A DNA stretch of 64,000 bases. It comes from Arthrobacter sp. SLBN-122 (GTDB lineage Bacteria > Actinomycetota > Actinomycetes > Actinomycetales > Micrococcaceae). The notes beneath the pieces were generated by a model that made no database searches, was not told the DNA's origin, and worked only from the letters and a program-made list of their open reading frames with translations. Shown piece after piece: positions 7,795 to 16,469 of this stretch (position 1 is the stretch's first letter; every line of letters starts with the position of its first letter). Position numbers and translations under genes: made by a program. The stretch lies in the NCBI RefSeq assembly GCF_006715165.1, contig NZ_VFMS01000001.1, positions 3,472,001-3,536,000 on the forward strand, read 5' to 3'.

Positions 7795-8376
7795 TCACGG
7801 CGGGCCCGGCAGCGGAAGCAGGACGGATGGGCGAAGGTCCAGGACGAACTGCAGCGGATTGACGTATTCGTCCCCGTCCCGGACTCCCCAGTGCAGGCAC
7901 TGGGCCGCGGCGCAGTGTCCCGGCAGCACGGTCCCCACCACTTGGCCCGGAGCAACGGCTTGGCCCACCGCCACGGTGCTGTCCACGGGTTCGAAGCTGC
8001 TGCGCAGCCCGCCGCCATGGTCAATGGTGATCACGGGCCTGTCCACCACGACGCCCGCGAAACTCACCGTTCCCGCCGCAGGCGACACAACGGGGGCTCC
8101 GGGTGCGCCGAAACCCAGGTCAACGCCGCGGTGCCCGCTGAGCCAGGGCTTTGGCGGGGGATCGAAACCGCGCAGCACCGGCGGGCGCGGCGCCAGCGGC
8201 CACTGCCAGGAAGGCGCTGCACCCGCTGCGGCGGCCGCCGTCGTACTGTTTCTCTGGGAAACGGTGCTGTGCGGGGCGGTGCTGTGTGTGACGTTGCTAT
8301 AAGGGAGGGCCGGACCGGCGGAGGCCACGGAGGCCGGCAGGAGCAGGAGCGCGGCAAGGAGAACTGATGGTTTCAT
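7795..8376 (-). CDS. Secreted M23-family peptidase-like protein
   Basis: The 193-residue protein has a Sec signal peptide (residues 1-20, ending SVASA), a Thr/Ala-rich linker and an M23/LytM domain at about 67-185. Zinc ligands H82 and D86 (GHRGVDLG) and H162 (CLHWGVR) are visible. The position normally held by the first His of the HxH motif is C160. Family members cut peptidoglycan cross-bridges or stems; with Cys at that position activity may be altered or lost. The protein acts outside the membrane. Its neighbour rpsB is divergent across a 460-base gap, an arrangement that I recall as common in this group of bacteria. Confidence 0.87.
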   Translation of the reverse strand: MKPSVLLAALLLLPASVASAGPALPYSNVTHSTAPHSTVSQRNSTTAAAAAGAAPSWQWPLAPRPPVLRGFDPPPKPWLSGHRGVDLGFGAPGAPVVSPAAGTVSFAGVVVDRPVITIDHGGGLRSSFEPVDSTVAVGQAVAPGQVVGTVLPGHCAAAQCLHWGVRDGDEYVNPLQFVLDLRPSVLLPLPGPP

Positions 8377-8836
8377 GTCACCAGCCTGCCGGGCTCCGTA
8401 CGGTACCGGCAGGGGTGGTTCCGCCTATGTGTACAACCATCGGGACGGGCAGGCCGGCAGCCGCGGCAGTGTCCGGCGGGCGGGGACGCCTGTAGTACAC
8501 TTGATGGAGCAGTTTGCTGCGCCCTCAACGTTTCCCGTCCCAGTGGTCTACCCCTGCGGTAGATGCCCCTGTCCGGATTGCGTCGGCACATCTCATTCAG
8601 GAGTGTGGGGGAGCGGCGGCTGACTACGCGCATCCAGCCCTCCGGCAGGCGACGCCCCGGCGCCGTCCATGGAGGATCGCGCCTCCTTCGGTCAGGCTTC
8701 GATCCTGATGGGAAGTGCGGGGGATGCCAGGAGCACGGCCCGTCCGGGCCACGCTGATCAACCGTCAACTATTGGCAGGGTAAGAAGCCTCCGGGTTTTC
8801 TCATGAATGACCTGCCGGAAAATAAGGAGCGCCGGA
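8377..8836 (+). other. 460-base rpsB upstream region with consecutive hairpins
   Basis: No convincing coding sequence is present. The part nearer rpsB can form three successive hairpins: GGAGG/CCTCC (8671-8686), TCAGG/CCTGA (8692-8708) and GGCCCG/CGGGCC (8737-8750). A -10-like TACACT lies in the GTAGTACACTTGATGG stretch near 8495-8510 without a clear -35. If transcription starts there, rpsB would have a structured leader of about 330 bases, as expected where a ribosomal protein gene is autoregulated. The leader role is inference. Confidence 0.45.
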
Positions 8837-9712
8837 ATGCCCGTCGTAACCATGCGCCAGCTGCTTGACAGCGGCGTCCACTTTGGACACCAGACCCGCC
8901 GTTGGAACCCGAAGATGAAGCGCTTCATCTTCACCGAGCGCAACGGCATCTACATCATCGACCTTCAGCAGTCGCTGTCCTACATCGACCGTGCCTACGA
9001 GTTCGTCAAGGCCACTGTCGCCCACGGCGGCACCGTGCTCTTCGTCGGCACCAAGAAGCAGGCCCAGGAAGCAATTGCCGAGCAGGCAACCCGCGTGGGC
9101 CAGCCCTACGTCAACCAGCGCTGGCTCGGCGGTATGCTGACCAACTTCCAGACGGTCGCCAAGCGCATCCAGCGCATGAAGGAACTCGAAGAGATCGACT
9201 TCGACGACGTCGCCGGTTCCGCTTACACCAAGAAGGAACTGCTGCTCCTCAAGCGCGAGCTCACCAAGCTGGAGTCCAACCTGGGCGGTATCCGCAACCT
9301 GACCAAGGCTCCCTCCGTGCTCTGGGTTGTCGACACCAAGAAGGAACACCTCGCCGTTGACGAGGCCAAGAAGCTGAACATCCCGGTTGTGGCCATCCTG
9401 GACACCAACTGCGATCCGGATGAAGTCGACTTCCCGATCCCGGGCAACGACGACGCCATCCGCTCCGTGAACCTCCTGACCCGCGTTGTCGCCGACGCCG
9501 TTGCAGAGGGCCTGATCGCCCGCAACAACCGCGGCACGGGCGCCACCGAAGCTCCGGAAGAGCCGCTGGCCGAATGGGAGCGCGAGCTCCTCGAAGGCAA
9601 CAAGGCAGAAGCCGCTGCAGCTCCGGCAGAAGCTGCTGCAGCCCCCGCTGCTCCGGCTGAAGAAGCCGAAGCTCCGGCCGCCGCCGAGGCTCCCGCCGAA
9701 GACGCCAAGTAA
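8837..9712 (+). CDS. rpsB: 30S ribosomal protein S2 (uS2)
   Basis: The start [19 protein letters not shown] is the conserved S2 N-terminus, followed by [12 protein letters not shown] and [14 protein letters not shown]. The protein has 291 residues, longer than the enterobacterial form because of an Ala/Glu/Pro-rich C-terminal tail from about residue 230 onward (repeated AEAAAAPAE units), typical of actinobacterial S2. It binds at the head-body junction of the small subunit and helps recruit S1. The frame is open ten codons further upstream, but AAGGAG immediately before 8837 and conservation fix the start. It is followed by tsf across an RNA structure. Confidence 0.98.
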   Translation: MPVVTMRQLLDSGVHFGHQTRRWNPKMKRFIFTERNGIYIIDLQQSLSYIDRAYEFVKATVAHGGTVLFVGTKKQAQEAIAEQATRVGQPYVNQRWLGGMLTNFQTVAKRIQRMKELEEIDFDDVAGSAYTKKELLLLKRELTKLESNLGGIRNLTKAPSVLWVVDTKKEHLAVDEAKKLNIPVVAILDTNCDPDEVDFPIPGNDDAIRSVNLLTRVVADAVAEGLIARNNRGTGATEAPEEPLAEWERELLEGNKAEAAAAPAEAAAAPAAPAEEAEAPAAAEAPAEDAK

Positions 9713-9737
9713 CACACTTCAATCCGGATTTTCCGCG

Positions 9738-9800
9738 CTGTCAGCAGCCGGAACTGCTGACAGGATGGCTGCCCACTTGCGTGGGCGGCCGTCCTGTCAG
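9738..9800 (+). promoter_or_regulatory. Mutually exclusive hairpins between rpsB and tsf
   Basis: Hairpin A is a perfect 10-bp stem, CTGTCAGCAG (9738-9747) with CTGCTGACAG (9754-9763). Hairpin B is a 20-bp stem (9757-9776 with 9781-9800, loop TTGC) containing only two G-T pairs. Both need CTGACAG at 9757-9763, whose partner CTGTCAG occurs at 9738-9744 and again at 9794-9800, so the two folds cannot coexist fully. No T tract follows B. The layout looks like an RNA switch, attenuator or processing site setting the rpsB:tsf ratio. Confidence 0.7.
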
Positions 9801-9840
9801 TCCGTACACCACCACACATTTTCTAGACAGAGGGGTTCAC

Positions 9841-10677
9841 ATGGCGAACTACACTGCCGCGGACATCAAGGCCCTGCGCGAGCGCACCGGCGCCGGCATG
9901 ATGGACGTCAAGAAGGCTCTTGACGAAGCCAACGGTGACGCCGAGAAGGCCATCGAGATCATCCGCATCAAGGGCCTCAAGGGCGCTACCAAGCGTGAAG
10001 GCCGCTCCACCGCTGAAGGCCTGGTGGCCGCCAAGGTCAGCAACGGCGTCGGCGTCATGATCGAGGTCAACTGCGAGACCGACTTCGTTGCCAAGGCTGA
10101 CAAGTTCATCCAGCTGGCAGACAAGGTCCTGGCCGTCGCCGTCGAGTCCGGCGCTGCCGACCTCGAAACCCTGCTCGCCACCGAGGTGGACGGCAAGCCG
10201 CTGTCCGAGGTTGTCGTCGAAGAGGGCGCCGTCCTGGGCGAGAAGGTTGTTGTCCGCCGCATCTCCCGCATCGAGGGCGCAACGGTCGACGCTTACCTGC
10301 ACAAGACCTCCAAGGACCTCCCGGCCCAGGTTGGCGTGCTGTTCGCTGTCGACGGTGAAGGCGAAGCCGCTGCCACCGCCGCCCACGACGTCGCCGTCCA
10401 CATCGCCGCCATGGCTCCGAACTACCTCACCCGTGAGGACGTTCCGGCCGAGCTGGTCGAGTCCGAGCGCCGCATTGCCGAGGAAACCGCCAAGGCCGAG
10501 GGCAAGCCCGAAGCTGCCCTCACCAAGATTGTGGAAGGCCGCGTGACGGGCTTCTACAAGGGCGAGGTCCTGGTTGACCAGGCATTCGCAAAGGACGCCA
10601 AGAAGTCCGTGGCACAGGTCCTCGAAGAGGCCGGTGTCAAGGGAACCGCGTTCACGCGTTTCCGCGTCGGCTCCTAG
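9841..10677 (+). CDS. tsf: Elongation factor Ts
   Basis: The 278-residue protein starts [21 protein letters not shown], the conserved EF-Ts N-terminal domain, and contains the TDFVAK motif that inserts into EF-Tu to expel Mg2+ and GDP. It is the guanine nucleotide exchange factor for EF-Tu in the cytoplasm. An upstream in-frame extension to 9781 would run through the leader hairpin, so ATG 9841 is the start, with GAGG at 9832-9835. It follows rpsB with a 128-base structured spacer and is closed by an intrinsic terminator. Confidence 0.98.
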   Translation: MANYTAADIKALRERTGAGMMDVKKALDEANGDAEKAIEIIRIKGLKGATKREGRSTAEGLVAAKVSNGVGVMIEVNCETDFVAKADKFIQLADKVLAVAVESGAADLETLLATEVDGKPLSEVVVEEGAVLGEKVVVRRISRIEGATVDAYLHKTSKDLPAQVGVLFAVDGEGEAAATAAHDVAVHIAAMAPNYLTREDVPAELVESERRIAEETAKAEGKPEAALTKIVEGRVTGFYKGEVLVDQAFAKDAKKSVAQVLEEAGVKGTAFTRFRVGS

Positions 10678-10686
10678 TCGATTCTG

Positions 10687-10720
10687 AAAGGGGGTGGCCA
10701 CTTCGGTGGCCGCCCCTTTT
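10687..10720 (+). terminator. Rho-independent terminator after tsf
   Basis: The stem (A)AAGGGGGTGGCCAC / GTGGCCGCCCCTTTT has a TTCG tetraloop and ends in TTTT. It begins ten bases after the tsf stop codon and separates rpsB-tsf from pyrH. Confidence 0.9.
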
Positions 10721-10811
10721 GCATGCGCACAGTCCACATGGAGCGCGGCCGGTTCCGACCAACGGATCCGGCAGGATACCCTTTTTTCAGAGTCACCAAC
10801 CGGAAGGCATC

Positions 10812-11549
10812 ATGGAAGCCGTCAACACTGTCATCCATTCCGAGAAGAACAAGCGGCGGGTCCTCCTGAAGCTCTCCGGCGAGGTCTTCGGCGGCGGGAA
10901 ACTGGGTGTCGACCCCGAGACCGTCCGCGACGTCGCCAAGCAGATCGCCGCGGCCGTCCCGCAGGTGGAAGTGGCCATCGTAGTGGGCGGCGGAAACTTC
11001 TTCCGCGGCGCTGAACTCTCCCAGAGCGGCATGGACCGCTCCCGCGCCGACTACATGGGCATGCTGGGAACGGTCATGAACTGCCTGGCACTGCAGGATT
11101 TCCTGGAGCAGGCAGGCGTGGAAACCCGCGTCCAAAGCGCCATCACCATGGGCCAGGTGGCCGAGGCCTACATTCCGCGCCGCGCCATCCGCCACATGGA
11201 AAAGGGCCGCGTGGTCATTTTCGGCGCCGGCGCCGGCCTGCCCTACTTCTCCACCGACACCGTGGCAGCACAGCGGGCCCTGGAAGTCCACGCCGACGTG
11301 GTGCTGATGGCCAAGAGCGGGGTGGACGCCGTCTACACCGCAGACCCCAAGAAGGACCCCACCGCGGAACGCCTGGAAACCCTCAGCTACGACGACGCGC
11401 TGCGCCGGGACATCCGCGTCATGGACCAGACCGCCATGACCATGTGCAAGGACAACAACCTTTCCATGGTGGTCTTCGGCATGGAGGGTGAAGGCAACGT
11501 CACCCGCGCCATCCTCGGCGAAAAGCTGGGCACGCTGGTCACTGCCTAG
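10812..11549 (+). CDS. pyrH: Uridylate kinase (UMP kinase)
   Basis: The 245-residue protein belongs to the amino acid kinase fold. It has the phosphate-binding [12 protein letters not shown] near the N-terminus, the GGGNFFRG loop and [12 protein letters not shown] near the nucleotide site. It converts UMP and ATP to UDP and ADP in pyrimidine nucleotide synthesis. GGAAGG precedes ATG 10812 by five bases; the 31 upstream in-frame codons have no family match and lie between the tsf terminator and this site. It is followed by frr after a hairpin-containing gap, the usual pyrH-frr order. Confidence 0.97.
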   Translation: MEAVNTVIHSEKNKRRVLLKLSGEVFGGGKLGVDPETVRDVAKQIAAAVPQVEVAIVVGGGNFFRGAELSQSGMDRSRADYMGMLGTVMNCLALQDFLEQAGVETRVQSAITMGQVAEAYIPRRAIRHMEKGRVVIFGAGAGLPYFSTDTVAAQRALEVHADVVLMAKSGVDAVYTADPKKDPTAERLETLSYDDALRRDIRVMDQTAMTMCKDNNLSMVVFGMEGEGNVTRAILGEKLGTLVTA

Positions 11550-11575
11550 CTGCGGCTAGGATGAATCCAGGACAG

Positions 11576-11607
11576 TTCCGTTCCCGCCCTTCCCGGCGGG
11601 AACGGAA
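11576..11607 (+). other. 13-bp perfect hairpin between pyrH and frr
   Basis: The arms TTCCGTTCCCGCC (11576-11588) and GGCGGGAACGGAA (11595-11607) enclose CTTCCC. No T tract follows, so it is not a standard terminator. It could be a processing or stability element in a pyrH-frr transcript. A -10-like TAGGAT lies just upstream near 11557-11562, which might instead place the hairpin in an frr leader. Confidence 0.6.
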
Positions 11608-11678
11608 ACGGCAACAAAGAACCACGTGAGTGCAGGGAACCGGCGCCCCGGACTGCACCAGAACCGTCAGGAGAGACC

Positions 11679-12236
11679 GTGATCGAAGAAACCTTGCTCG
11701 AGGCCGAGGAAAAGATGGACAAGGCGGTTGAAGTAGCCAAGGAAGACTTCGCTTCCATCCGTACCGGCCGCGCCAATCCCGGTCTCTACAACAAGGTCCT
11801 GGTGGACTACTACGGCTCGCCCACCCCGCTGCAGCAGCTCGCGTCCTTCGCCATCCCGGACGCCCGGACCATCCTGATCACCCCGTTCGACAAGACCGCC
11901 ATGCGGGACATCGAACGCGCCCTGAGCGACTCCGAGGTTGGCGCCAATCCGTCCAACGACGGCAACGTCATCCGGATCACCATTCCGGAACTGACCAAGG
12001 AACGCCGCAAGGAGTACGTCAAGATCGTCAAGACCAAGGGCGAAGACGCCAAGATCTCCATCCGCAACATCCGCCGCAAGGCCAAGGAAGCCCTGGACCG
12101 CCTGGTCAAGGACGGCGAGGCCGGCGAAGACGAAGGCACTCGCGCCGAGAAGGAACTGGACAGCCTCACCAAGGCCCACGTGGACGGCATCGACGAGCTG
12201 CTCAAGCGCAAGGAAGCAGAGCTGCTCGAAGTCTGA
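11679..12236 (+). CDS. frr: Ribosome recycling factor
   Basis: The 185-residue length and sequence match RRF: an N-terminal helix ([28 protein letters not shown]), the central domain with [12 protein letters not shown], and the C-terminal helices with [12 protein letters not shown]. With EF-G it splits post-termination ribosomes. The start is GTG at 11679, preceded by CAGGAGAG. The stop overlaps the cdsA start (TGATG), so frr and cdsA are translationally coupled. Confidence 0.97.
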   Translation: MIEETLLEAEEKMDKAVEVAKEDFASIRTGRANPGLYNKVLVDYYGSPTPLQQLASFAIPDARTILITPFDKTAMRDIERALSDSEVGANPSNDGNVIRITIPELTKERRKEYVKIVKTKGEDAKISIRNIRRKAKEALDRLVKDGEAGEDEGTRAEKELDSLTKAHVDGIDELLKRKEAELLEV

Positions 12237-13156
12237 TGGGCCAGGCAGATCAGGCCCCCGCACCAAGGGCGCGCACACGGGGGAAGCAGCCCAGGAGCAA
12301 CCCGACGCCAAAAGCCGGGCGGAACCTGCCCGCCGCCGTCGTGGTGGGCCTGGCCATGCTGCTGGCCGTCCTGGGCGGGCTGCTGTTCCTCCCGCTGGCT
12401 TTCGTGGCAATTGTCACCGCCTTCGCTGTATTCGGCGTGTGGGAGATCTACCGGGCACTGGAGCACAACGGAACCAGGATGCCCATCGTGCCGGTCATGA
12501 CCGGCACGGTGGCCATGCCGTTCGCCGCTTACTTCGGCGGCATCGAGAGCCAGCTCTTTGCGCTGCTGCTCAGTGCCGTGGCGGTCCTGCTGTGGCGATC
12601 GATCGAAAGTGCGGCGGGATCGGCCAACAGCATCTTCGCCGGCGTCTTCACCCTGGGCTGGGTACCGTTCTTCATCAGCTTCGCCGCACTGCCGCTGCAT
12701 GCCGCCGGCACTACACCGCTGGGGCTGTGGCCCGGCGGCGTAGCCCCGATCGGGGCATGGGAGATAGCCGTGATGCTGCTGCTGGTGGTGTCCAACGACA
12801 CCTTCGGCTACCTGGTGGGCGCGTCCATCGGCAAGCACCCCATGGCGCCGAAAATCAGCCCCAAGAAATCCTGGGAAGGCTTCGCGGGGTCCGCAGGAGG
12901 TGCCATGCTGATCGGCGTCCTGGCAGCCCTCTTCGTGCTGGACAAGCCCTGGTGGGTAGGCGTGGTGCTGGCAGTGGGAACCGTAGCCGCGGCCACGGCG
13001 GGGGACCTCGGCGAATCCATGGTCAAGCGTGAACTGGGCGTCAAGGACATGAGCAGCATCCTGCCGGGACACGGGGGAGTCATGGACAGGCTGGACTCCA
13101 TTGTCTTCGCCTCGCCGGTGGCATTCATCCTGTACGGGCTCGTGGCCGGCGCATAA
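12236..13156 (+). CDS. cdsA: Phosphatidate cytidylyltransferase
   Basis: The 306-residue integral membrane enzyme makes CDP-diacylglycerol from CTP and phosphatidate. The family signature is complete near the C-terminus: SMVKRELGVKDMSSILPGHG followed by GVMDRLD. About eight hydrophobic segments are visible after a basic, proline-rich N-terminus of roughly 30 residues. It is co-translated with frr. Its product feeds the CDP-alcohol phosphatidyltransferase family, one member of which is encoded at 3448-4071. Confidence 0.95.
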   Translation: MGQADQAPAPRARTRGKQPRSNPTPKAGRNLPAAVVVGLAMLLAVLGGLLFLPLAFVAIVTAFAVFGVWEIYRALEHNGTRMPIVPVMTGTVAMPFAAYFGGIESQLFALLLSAVAVLLWRSIESAAGSANSIFAGVFTLGWVPFFISFAALPLHAAGTTPLGLWPGGVAPIGAWEIAVMLLLVVSNDTFGYLVGASIGKHPMAPKISPKKSWEGFAGSAGGAMLIGVLAALFVLDKPWWVGVVLAVGTVAAATAGDLGESMVKRELGVKDMSSILPGHGGVMDRLDSIVFASPVAFILYGLVAGA

Positions 13157-13276
13157 CCCTATCCGGCCCGGCGCAGCCCGGCATCCGACACAAAAAAGGC
13201 CCGGGCTGCCGGACCACGCCCGGCATCCTAGACTGGTGCGCAAGCACTACGGCTGAAGAGCATTGAAGGAATCGAA

Positions 13277-13861
13277 GTGGCATTGGACATTCATCGGCAG
13301 ATCCCTGCGTCCTTTGAGCGCGTGCAGCGCAATGAGTACGGGTACAACGCCAAGCAGGTGGACCAGTTCCTGCAGCGGGCGCGGGTCTCCCTGGAAACGC
13401 CCCAGGCCGCCACAGAGCCCGTCAACAGTGCCGACGTCAGGGCCGTGTCCTTCGACCCCGTCAAGGGCGGCTACTCCGCCACCGTGGTGGACGCGGCCTT
13501 GGACCGGCTCGAGGACGCTTTCGCCCGCCGGGAGCGGGATGAACTGATCGCGGCCCACGGGGAAGAAGCCTGGCTGCGCGAAATCGGCAACCTCTCCGGC
13601 ATCCTCCGGGGGCGGCTGCACAGGCCCGACGCAGACCGCTTCCGCCGGCCCACCGGCAGGAAGGCCCGCAGCTACAACACGGACGACGTCGACCGGCTGT
13701 GCCACGAACTCATTGCCTACCTTGAGCAGGACAAGCCGTTGAGCGTGGACAGCGTCCGCCGTGCAGTCTTCCGCCCGGCGGTTGGCAGGGACGGCTACGA
13801 GGAGTCACAGGTGGACGCGTTCCTGGACCGTGTCGTTGAACTGATGGCCGCCATCGACTGA
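13277..13861 (+). CDS. DivIVA-domain repeat protein
   Basis: The 194-residue protein contains four copies of a short DivIVA-type motif: EYGYNAKQVDQFLQRA (about 18-33), GGYSATVVDAALDRLE (about 62-77), SYNTDDVDRLCHELI (about 133-147) and GYEESQVDAFLDRVVEL (about 174-190). This matches the multi-copy DivIVA-motif families known in actinobacteria. It has no long coiled coil, so it is not the polar growth protein Wag31/DivIVA itself. GTG at 13277 is preceded by GAAGGA. A -10-like TAGACT lies at about 13229-13234. The role is unknown; an association with the cell division or wall machinery is inference. Confidence 0.8.
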   Translation: MALDIHRQIPASFERVQRNEYGYNAKQVDQFLQRARVSLETPQAATEPVNSADVRAVSFDPVKGGYSATVVDAALDRLEDAFARRERDELIAAHGEEAWLREIGNLSGILRGRLHRPDADRFRRPTGRKARSYNTDDVDRLCHELIAYLEQDKPLSVDSVRRAVFRPAVGRDGYEESQVDAFLDRVVELMAAID

Positions 13862-13884
13862 CGGTCCACGGCCGGAAACGGCGC

Positions 13885-14574
13885 TTATTCCGTTGCCGGC
13901 GGAGTGGGGGAGAGCGGTGTGAAATGGCGCCACAGAGCGCGGTAGCGCCGGCCCCCGCGCACGACGGACACGGCGAGGAACCCAGCTCCGCACACTGCGC
14001 CCGCCACGAAGGCAACTGCCTTGTCCGCCCCGGCCAGCGTCACCAGCAGGCCCGCGAGGATGGCAATCAAGGCAGCGTTCGCCGTGGTCATGAAGATCAT
14101 GCTGCTGCCGGCCACTTGGCTGAAGTTGCCACGGCTTCCAAAGAAATAATAGGTTTGGTGGGCGCCGGCCTCGTCGTCGTGGTGTGCGGCCATGAGGTAG
14201 GGAGCCACGCCCGGGTCAAGGTCCACGTACGCACTCCGCAGCCGGTTCATGGCCGTGACATACATGAGGTCCTCGTAGGCAACGTTCATGACGCGGAGCT
14301 GGGTCAGCAGTCCGATTGCCACATCGATGAACAGGACCACCACGGCCAGCAGGACAAAGGCATCCGAAAACCCCGTGGCCTGCCCCACCAGCGCCACGCT
14401 GACCAGGCTTGCCGACGTGAAGGTAAGGAACATGCTGATCCGGGTCAGCACCTCGCCTTGGGCGGTACTGCGCGATGCCAGCAGGCCCCAGTGTTCCGTG
14501 GCGAGCAGCTGGGCCCGCACGGAGGCCGGGACCGCACCCTGCCGGTGGGACATACCGCCGTCCTCGATGGACAT
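13885..14574 (-). CDS. Hypothetical integral membrane protein, 229 aa
   Basis: I do not recognise the family. Four hydrophobic segments can be seen, paired as ISMFLTFTSASLVSVALVG and DAFVLLAVVVLFIDVAIGLL in the first half and NAALIAILAGLLVTLAG and AVAFVAGAVCGAGFLAV in the second. A central hydrophilic region contains HHDDEAGAHQTYYFFGSRG. GGGAGGA lies upstream of the ATG. It is the last gene of the leftward cluster and follows the symporter by four bases, so it probably belongs to the same transcript. It converges on the DivIVA-repeat gene with a 23-base gap. Confidence 0.78.
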   Translation of the reverse strand: MSIEDGGMSHRQGAVPASVRAQLLATEHWGLLASRSTAQGEVLTRISMFLTFTSASLVSVALVGQATGFSDAFVLLAVVVLFIDVAIGLLTQLRVMNVAYEDLMYVTAMNRLRSAYVDLDPGVAPYLMAAHHDDEAGAHQTYYFFGSRGNFSQVAGSSMIFMTTANAALIAILAGLLVTLAGADKAVAFVAGAVCGAGFLAVSVVRGGRRYRALWRHFTPLSPTPPATE

Positions 14575-14578
14575 GGCG

Positions 14579-16090
14579 TTATTGTCCTCCCGATCCCCGT
14601 TCGGTCGCCAGCGGCCGCTCCGGAGTATGGAGGCGGGACATGGTCCGTGGCATGGTGGCGGGGATCCGGTGGGCGGTGGCCCGGGACACGATGACCATGA
14701 CGGCGAAGGCGGCAGGAACGCTCCACGCCGCAGGCTGCGCGAGCCAGGCCGGGGTCTGGCCTAAACCGGACATGCCTAGACCGGACAGGCCGGCACCGGA
14801 CAGGGAGCCCGCAATCATCGCCCCTCCGCAGAGCATGCCACCGGTCAGCATGCCGGCAATGGCCCCGGCGTCCGTCAGGCCGCGCCACCAGATGCCGAGC
14901 AGCAGGACCGGGCATACCGTGGAGGCCGTGAAGGCGAACACCAGGCCGACGCTGCCGGCCAGTGCCAGGGAGCCGGTCATGAAGGCAAAACCCAGGGGGA
15001 CGACGGCGGATACGACGGCGGCGAGGCGGAACCCGCGGACGCTGCCGCCCAGGACGTCCTGGCTGATGACGCCGGCGAGGGACACCACCAGGCCGGAGGT
15101 CGTGGACAGGAACGCGGCGAAGGCGCCCGCCACCACGAGGGCGGAGAGCAGGTCCCCCGGCAGCCCGCCCACGAGTTCGCCGGGCAGCCGCAGGACCATG
15201 GCGTCCGGCTGTCCTGATCGGGCCAGGCCCGGCGCGTACATTCGGGCCACCAGGCCGTAGGCAGTGGGGAAGAGGTAGAACACGGACAGCAGGCCCAGGA
15301 CGATCAGCGTGGTGCGCCGGGCAGACTGCCCGTCCGGGTTGGTGTAGAAACGCACCAGCACGTGGGGCAGCCCCAGGGTGCCGAACAGCAGCGCCACCAG
15401 CAGGGACACATTCTGGTACAGCCCGGCCGGCGCCAGGTCCGTAGGGTTGACCGCCGGCAGCGACTGCGGCTCGGCACCGTTCCCGGCCAGCACGAAGATG
15501 ATGAACAGGATGGGCACGGCCAGGGCCGTCAGCTTGAGCCAGTACTGGAACGCCTGGACAAACGTGATGGACCGCATCCCGCCCGCCACCACCGTCAGGC
15601 ACACCACCACCACGACAGCCACGGAACCTACCCAGGGCGGCAGTCCCGTGGCGATCTGGATGGTCAGCGCGGCGCCGTGGAGCTGCGGAACAATATAGAG
15701 CCACCCGACCAGGACAACCACCACGCTGGTGACCCTGCGGACCGTCCTGGACGAGAGCCGGGATTCGGTAAAGTCCGGGATGGTGTAGGCGCCCGAACGG
15801 CGCAGCGGGGCGGCGACGAAGAGCAGCAGCATCAGGTAGCCGGCCGTGTATCCCACGGGGAACCAGAGTGCGTCGGTCCCGGACAGCAGGATGAGCCCGG
15901 CCACGCCCAGGAAGCTGGCGGCGGACAGGTACTCGCCGCCGATCGCGGACGCGTTCCACCACGGGCGCACAGTGCGCGAGGCAACGTAGAAGTCTCCTGT
16001 AGTGCGTGAGATCCGCAGCCCGTAGAAACCGATAATGGCAGTGGCGAGGGACACCACCGCCACTGCTGTTATGGCGACCCCGGCATTCAT
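14579..16090 (-). CDS. Sodium:solute symporter (SSS family), acetate/pyruvate type
   Basis: The 503-residue protein has about 13 transmembrane segments. It begins MNAGVAITAVAVVSLATAIIG and contains FYVASRTVRPWWNASAIGGEYLSAASF (read at about 30-56), the SSS region that in ActP-like carriers forms part of the sodium and substrate site, and LPHVLVRFYTNPDGQSARR. It likely takes up a short monocarboxylate such as acetate, propionate or pyruvate with Na+. The 26 in-frame codons upstream overlap the preceding small gene, so ATG 16090 is preferred. It is a paralogue of the symporter at 18908-20524 and follows a small accessory-type protein, mirroring that pair. Confidence 0.88.
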   Translation of the reverse strand: MNAGVAITAVAVVSLATAIIGFYGLRISRTTGDFYVASRTVRPWWNASAIGGEYLSAASFLGVAGLILLSGTDALWFPVGYTAGYLMLLLFVAAPLRRSGAYTIPDFTESRLSSRTVRRVTSVVVVLVGWLYIVPQLHGAALTIQIATGLPPWVGSVAVVVVVCLTVVAGGMRSITFVQAFQYWLKLTALAVPILFIIFVLAGNGAEPQSLPAVNPTDLAPAGLYQNVSLLVALLFGTLGLPHVLVRFYTNPDGQSARRTTLIVLGLLSVFYLFPTAYGLVARMYAPGLARSGQPDAMVLRLPGELVGGLPGDLLSALVVAGAFAAFLSTTSGLVVSLAGVISQDVLGGSVRGFRLAAVVSAVVPLGFAFMTGSLALAGSVGLVFAFTASTVCPVLLLGIWWRGLTDAGAIAGMLTGGMLCGGAMIAGSLSGAGLSGLGMSGLGQTPAWLAQPAAWSVPAAFAVMVIVSRATAHRIPATMPRTMSRLHTPERPLATERGSGGQ

Positions 16091-16097
16091 GGGCGCC

Positions 16098-16469
16098 TCA
16101 CTGTTCACCGGCAAGGTCGCGGTACCGGGCCTCGTTGCGGGCCGCCGTCCTGACGTACAGCCAGGCACTCAGTCCGATCACGGGGTACATCCCGGCACCC
16201 AGCAGGAGCCAGCCGAAGGGGATGCCGGCGATCCGGGTTTCGGCCAGGCCGGGAACCATCACCAGGATCAACGGGAACGCGGCAAGGATCAGCAGGAAGC
16301 CGCCAGCCACCACCAATGCCAGCCGCAGCTGGGACCTGATCAGGGAGCGGACGAATACCTGTCCCACTTCGGAGTCCTGCGCCGCTTCGCGCGACTCGAG
16401 CGGACGCCGCCCGGCCGGCGCCGGGGACCGGAGGGACGCGTGCGGGGCGGTGACCCGGACGCGGGTCAT
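16098..16469 (-). CDS. Small DUF485-like membrane protein
   Basis: The 123-residue protein has a hydrophilic N-terminus of about 45 residues and two membrane helices (LRLALVVAGGFLLILAAFPLIL and FGWLLLGAGMYPVIGLSAWLYV) ending in a charged tail. It ends seven bases before the symporter gene. This two-helix size and position matches the DUF485-type partners that precede monocarboxylate symporters, although the sequence is more divergent than the DUF485 protein at 18531-18911. The start overlaps the stop of the response regulator gene (ATGA), so it is co-translated. Confidence 0.75.
   Translation of the reverse strand: MTRVRVTAPHASLRSPAPAGRRPLESREAAQDSEVGQVFVRSLIRSQLRLALVVAGGFLLILAAFPLILVMVPGLAETRIAGIPFGWLLLGAGMYPVIGLSAWLYVRTAARNEARYRDLAGEQ

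Noticed and set aside
8375..8623. An 82-codon frame upstream of rpsB
   Set aside because: It has no ribosome binding site, no recognisable domain and lies in the structured upstream region.
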